Of a stretch of 8,636 nucleotides of DNA, positions 7,101-8,636 are shown piece after piece; positions within the stretch are counted from its first letter, which is position 1, and each line of letters starts with the position of its first letter. The stretch spans positions 1-8,636 of the forward strand of contig LZRQ01000149.1 of the NCBI GenBank assembly GCA_002159155.1. The letters run 5' to 3'. Source of the stretch: Firmicutes bacterium ZCTH02-B6 (GTDB lineage Bacteria; Bacillota; Limnochordia; Limnochordales; ZCTH02-B6). Both the position numbers and the translations under genes were made by a program. The notes beneath the pieces were generated by a model. The model was given only the letters and a program-made list of their open reading frames with translations, made no database searches and was not told where the DNA came from.

Positions 7101-7186
7101 CCGGCCAGGACGCCGAAAAGCACGATGGCGACCATGAACATGGCCGTAGTGACCGGACGCCTGACGGCGAGTTCTGAGAGCTTCAC
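3113..7186 (-). CDS. HAE1-like RND efflux transporter fused to a C-terminal secretion signal and beta-barrel-like domain
   Basis: The 1357-residue product starts at GTG 7186 (AAGGAG eight bases upstream) and stops at TGA. Residues 1-1022 are a full RND pump: MKLSELAVRRPVTTAMFMV with helix 1, a large periplasmic loop (about 35-335), helices 2-6 (about 340-495), helix 7 (about 530-548), a second loop (about 550-865) and helices 8-12 (about 868-1021). Helix 4 has GMVVDNAIIVLEN (Asp408, Asn409, aligned to AcrB Asp407/Asp408). Helix 10 has GVAVNNGIVLVD (Asn935/Asn936 in the area of AcrB Lys940, then Asp942). Such pumps use the proton gradient to export drugs, lipids or surfactants. The frame then runs on: a basic stretch (1023-1035), a hydrophobic segment with APAQA-Q (1036-1058), and about 300 residues of alternating strands rich in aromatic ends, finishing with ALGVTIAF. 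This tail looks like a separate outer-membrane protein joined in frame. Typical RND pumps end near residue 1050. No adaptor or TolC gene is seen here. The LolA-like gene precedes it by 40 bases. Confidence 0.9.
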   Translation of the reverse strand: MKLSELAVRRPVTTAMFMVAIVLFGVLAGAGLGLDLYPELNLPYITVATIYPNADPQTVEAEVTHAVEGVLATASGLRRIDSVSMENVSLVFAEFGWDTPLDETIAEVRARLGLLALTLPGGVQTPVVLRLDPNQFPTLLIGVSTSGDLLETTDLALGVVRPRLERVPGVAQVAVLGGVEREIQVLYDSAKLRAHNLTPAHLQQFLQLQNATVPAGVVEHEGVRYQTRVGSHFTSVQQIRDLVIGESRLPVEGLAALWPPLLHVKDVAQVVEGVKPATGYARMDGRPTVLLQVLKSSGANTVAVADGVKAALQELEDLLPGVSLSVIIDQSLPIRRSLESLVVFGLIGAAAVVVVLFLFLRAWRATIVVAWAIPLSVLLTLAAMYVLRMNLNLMTLGGLALATGMVVDNAIIVLENIFRRRTAGEDPETASIAGGQEMTAAIAAATMTTVAVFLPATLMDTFAGQLFKELGITVSLALGASLLVALTVVPSLTARLFRSGLPSRAPAWDRGPVARLYVPLLERALRRPGLLLGLAATLAVGTVAILPRLDTEFLPQSYKRSLYVTMETPPGTTLAETDAVARRAEERLRALDGIERVAAQVGEQRQEDVISLLGNYGPNTIQLIAFLRTPAGPDQLPAIMAEIRQTLEDLPVTRLAVSDEWSSTSSVFSSAIVLQLRGPDLDTLQQLAADLRDRLNAYPAVGDVHIPLSAPQPELFLAVNQSRALIGGLTTAQISLAVRNALTGVEVTQVRENGRTIPVVLRPHPSETADLSRLLDYPITSPVVVSAAEPSAVRLTNVVNVERGTAPQAIRRIDGMRALEVQVRSAGGDLGATLAAVDEAIASMKLPAGYEIRMAGIRQLITEFLSDLGRVLLWSLALVYVVMAAQFESWRHPLIIMFTVPLAGIGAVWALWLTGQKLGIASLIGLIMLGGVAVNNGIVLVDRFLQLRRQGMDAHTAALDAATSRLRPVLMTAVTTIAGMLPMALSRGEGTEFQVPLAVGVIGGLTTATLLTLFIIPALCLVREGRRDRRSRPAKGAAAALCIVLGGVLAATAPAQAQTDASGLRWVAGIGYDEATAGPSYLLGTAWEARRGDWRWQLDLQAAAGADAQPRLLSLDAGGQWFQPVSFFGYYELNGRLTLRKEGADPVRSAFALRGEGVLGNITGTVLLDAVTPKFPVLPWDPPRLVELAAGGLGRWHVFAELRQQPHRELNLIREFHWSRKRMPEDDPGAAVLAGGAEVRAGSGWLLGKLGIRWSGDGWQPVFGAGYRFRPSPYSQFALAAVSATALRDQPGLSLSYELLTDEQAFTAGVDVGAADGGLLPALFLQGEPHGGGWRWQLRVGSPQAPSPLALGVTIAF

Positions 7187-7226
7187 ACGGGTCGCTCCTT
7201 AAGGACGGTGGGACAGCCGGCTGGCT

Positions 7227-7928
7227 TCAGCGGTGGCGGACGATGGCCTCAGGCAAGGAACGCACGAGGTCCTCGTCCAGGCCGGCGTTGATGCGCACGT
7301 CGCGCAAAACCGCGTGCAGTGCGAGCCGGCCGTCCACGTCGTAGTACCGGAATTGGCTGATCATCCAGGAGTCGGGGTGCACGAAAAACTCGTATAGCTG
7401 TCGCGGGTCGCGCACCGGACGAGCGAGGACGACGTAATGGGGGTGGCTGTCGTTGTACCCTACGCCGCCCAGAGACAGTTCGTAGTCTTCGGGGTTTGGC
7501 AAGGAAAGCCAGCGATTGATCTCCGCCCCGAGATTTTGTTGTTCAGCGAGGAGATCCCAGCGCTGGACGATGATCTCTTCCCGGATGGGGTTGTACTGGC
7601 GCGCTTCGTTTTTCGCCACGTCGACGAGCAAAATAGAGCCGGCCAGCATGTCGGGCTCAAGCCAGTCAAACCGGTAAAGGTCCGGCAACACCGCGAGCAG
7701 TCGCCCGCGCCCGGGCGTGACGCTCCCGTCGGTGGCGTTGTATTGGCTCACTTCGACAGTGACCTCGATTTCCTTAATGGTTCTCAATTTGGCCTCCACG
7801 TGGTGGACGATCTCGTCAAGGGTCAGCTCCGGGAGATCCGCTTCCTGCAGTCGCGCCGTGCTTACCAGCAGCAGCATGGCCGCCACGGGCAGGATGAACG
7901 AGCCGATGATCGAGCGCCATCCGTGCAT
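7227..7928 (-). CDS. LolA-like (outer-membrane lipoprotein-sorting type) periplasmic protein
   Basis: The chosen start, ATG 7928, gives 233 residues. AGGAGG stands about 12 bases before it, whereas an ATG 21 bases upstream lies next to this site and has no site of its own. Residues 5-26 are a hydrophobic signal or anchor after MHGWR. The mature part looks like the half-barrel LolA/LolB/RseB fold: a helix LTLDEIVHHVEAKLRTIK (35-52), strand IEVTVEVSQY (54-63), then GRGRLLAVLPDLYRFDWL (73-90), ILLVDVAKNEARQYNP (99-114), and DSWMISQFRYYDVDGRLALHAVLRDVRIN (186-214). These parallel the family pattern of a strand describing a lipoprotein substrate pocket, an 'asDG..lw.YdP'-like segment and a closing G-x-L strand. 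Proteins of this type carry lipoproteins or lipids across the periplasm. It precedes the RND gene by 40 bases in the same direction, so the two probably act together. Sequence identity to true LolA is likely low. Confidence 0.7.
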   Translation of the reverse strand: MHGWRSIIGSFILPVAAMLLLVSTARLQEADLPELTLDEIVHHVEAKLRTIKEIEVTVEVSQYNATDGSVTPGRGRLLAVLPDLYRFDWLEPDMLAGSILLVDVAKNEARQYNPIREEIIVQRWDLLAEQQNLGAEINRWLSLPNPEDYELSLGGVGYNDSHPHYVVLARPVRDPRQLYEFFVHPDSWMISQFRYYDVDGRLALHAVLRDVRINAGLDEDLVRSLPEAIVRHR

Positions 7929-8033
7929 CGACGCCGGGTTCCTCCTCATACGTCCGGCGCGGGACGATGACCCGCGCACAGCAAACCCCATATCTCCCAA
8001 GCACTTCGTGCCGAGGGCAATGTTTCCTGCCCA

Positions 8034-8062
8034 ATTATGGCCAGCGAAAGCGGCCGTGTCTC
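8034..8062 (-). promoter_or_regulatory. Candidate promoter of the LolA-like/RND operon
   Basis: On the minus strand GAGACA (8062-8057, four of six to TTGACA) and CATAAT (8039-8034, five of six to TATAAT) are 17 bases apart. An A-rich stretch (8080-8063), unusual in this GC-rich DNA, lies directly upstream of the -35 like an UP element. Transcription would begin near 8027, about 100 bases before the chosen ATG. Found by eye only. Confidence 0.4.
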
Positions 8063-8077
8063 GGGATTTTTGTTTGT

Positions 8078-8636
8078 TTAGGGGGTATCGTCAGGGTCGG
8101 GCACGAGGACCGTCAGGCCATCGTAGGCAAGACGCACCGCAGGGGGCAGTTGCTGGTCGGTGAGGGCGTGGTCCACGTCGTGGGACAGGTGGGTCAAAAA
8201 CGCCCGTCTCGGTTTGAGGTCCGAGATCAGCGACAAAGCTTCGCCGATCGACATGTGGGTCGGATGGGGGCGAAAGCGAAGAGCACCCAACACCAGCACA
8301 TCCAGGTCCTCGAGCAGCGCAAGGGACTGGTCTGGGATGCGGCTCACGTCGGTAACATACGCCATCCGGCCGATGCGCCAGCCCGTGACCGGCATCTTTC
8401 CGTGCCAGACGGGAACGGGGGTACAGGTGAGGCTTCCAATGGAAAACGCACCGTCGATGGGGTGCAATTCCACTTCGGGCTTAGAGCCGCCTGGCTGCGG
8501 CGGCCGGAAGCAGTAGGCAAACATGCGCTGCAGTTCGCCGAGGGCGTCCGGCGCACCGTAGACCGGAATCGGTTTCCCTTGCAGGTGGTTGAAGCGGCGC
8601 AGGTCGTCGAAACCGAACACGTGGTCCGCATGCGTG
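8078..8636 (-). CDS. PhnP-like metallo-beta-lactamase-fold hydrolase (partial, N-terminus outside window)
   Basis: The visible 185 residues run to a TAA (8080-8078). They begin with THADH, the end of the HxHxDH metal motif; the first His would fall just beyond the window edge. Other metal and active-site candidates in fragment numbering are His78 (VPVWHGK), Asp96 (YVTDVSRI), His127 (HPTHMS) and His149/His152 (FLTHLSHD). The order HxHxDH - H - TD - PTH - LTHxSH is that of PhnP, the cyclic phosphodiesterase of the phosphonate pathway, and of its broader MBL subfamily, which includes many proteins of unknown substrate. The exact substrate cannot be inferred. No phn genes are visible, so a general phosphodiesterase role is equally possible. 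No terminator hairpin is clear after the stop. The 149-base gap (7929-8077) before the LolA-like gene holds the candidate promoter. Confidence 0.85.
   Translation of the reverse strand, partial: THADHVFGFDDLRRFNHLQGKPIPVYGAPDALGELQRMFAYCFRPPQPGGSKPEVELHPIDGAFSIGSLTCTPVPVWHGKMPVTGWRIGRMAYVTDVSRIPDQSLALLEDLDVLVLGALRFRPHPTHMSIGEALSLISDLKPRRAFLTHLSHDVDHALTDQQLPPAVRLAYDGLTVLVPDPDDTP

Noticed and set aside
8001..8030. Short inverted repeat GCAC-TTC-GTGC in the LolA-like leader as a possible operator
   Set aside because: Four to five pairs with a three-base loop is too weak to separate from chance, and no second copy was seen.
1..8636. CRISPR arrays, tRNA genes, insertion sequences or attachment sites
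   Set aside because: I saw no regularly spaced repeats, cloverleaf-like sequence, transposase or direct-repeat-flanked segment on either strand.

Overview
The window comes from a high-GC bacterium whose ribosomal proteins look like those of Bacillota (Firmicutes): the L13 C-terminus and the S9 protein resemble Bacillus-type sequences, and Shine-Dalgarno sites are strong (AAAGGAGGTG-like) with several GTG/TTG starts. The minus-strand half also encodes a LolA-like envelope protein and a sequence resembling an outer-membrane beta-barrel that ends in Phe. Together these suggest a diderm, high-GC Bacillota lineage (Limnochordia would fit). That placement is inference and was not tested by phylogeny.

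Layout, plus strand: the last 25 codons of rplM (1-78), rpsI (157-570, TTG start), a strong GC hairpin (578-619), a membrane-anchored thioredoxin-like gene (666-1142) and an MFS transporter of the GPH (MelB-like) sugar:cation symporter type (1234-2580). Minus strand, right to left: the C-terminal part of a PhnP-like metallo-beta-lactamase-fold hydrolase (8636-8078), a LolA-like periplasmic protein (7928-7227), a very large RND transporter gene carrying a C-terminal signal-peptide-plus-beta-barrel extension (7186-3113), a perfect 12-bp hairpin as likely terminator (3060-3089) and a small conserved-looking hypothetical protein (2921-2547). The last gene overlaps the end of the MFS gene tail to tail.

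The most important observation is the thioredoxin-like gene. It is interrupted by one in-frame TGA (903-905) at exactly the place of the first Cys of the redox motif, giving T-(TGA)-P-F-C instead of T-C-P-x-C. The reading frame continues intact for 78 more codons through the cis-Pro TPT motif to a normal stop. A 7-bp stem with a GGTCCT loop lies 17 bases after the TGA, at the place and with the loop type expected of a bacterial SECIS element. TGA is the ordinary stop codon of at least five genes here. The best reading is a selenocysteine-containing (UxxC) membrane-anchored thioredoxin that standard gene callers would cut off or call broken.

The second unusual object is the single 1357-codon frame that joins a complete HAE1-like RND pump (about residues 1-1022) to a secretory signal and a roughly 300-residue beta-rich domain ending in a BAM-type Phe. 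With the LolA-like gene just upstream in the same operon, this looks like an envelope transport unit linking inner and outer membranes, although no periplasmic adaptor or TolC homologue is seen in the window.
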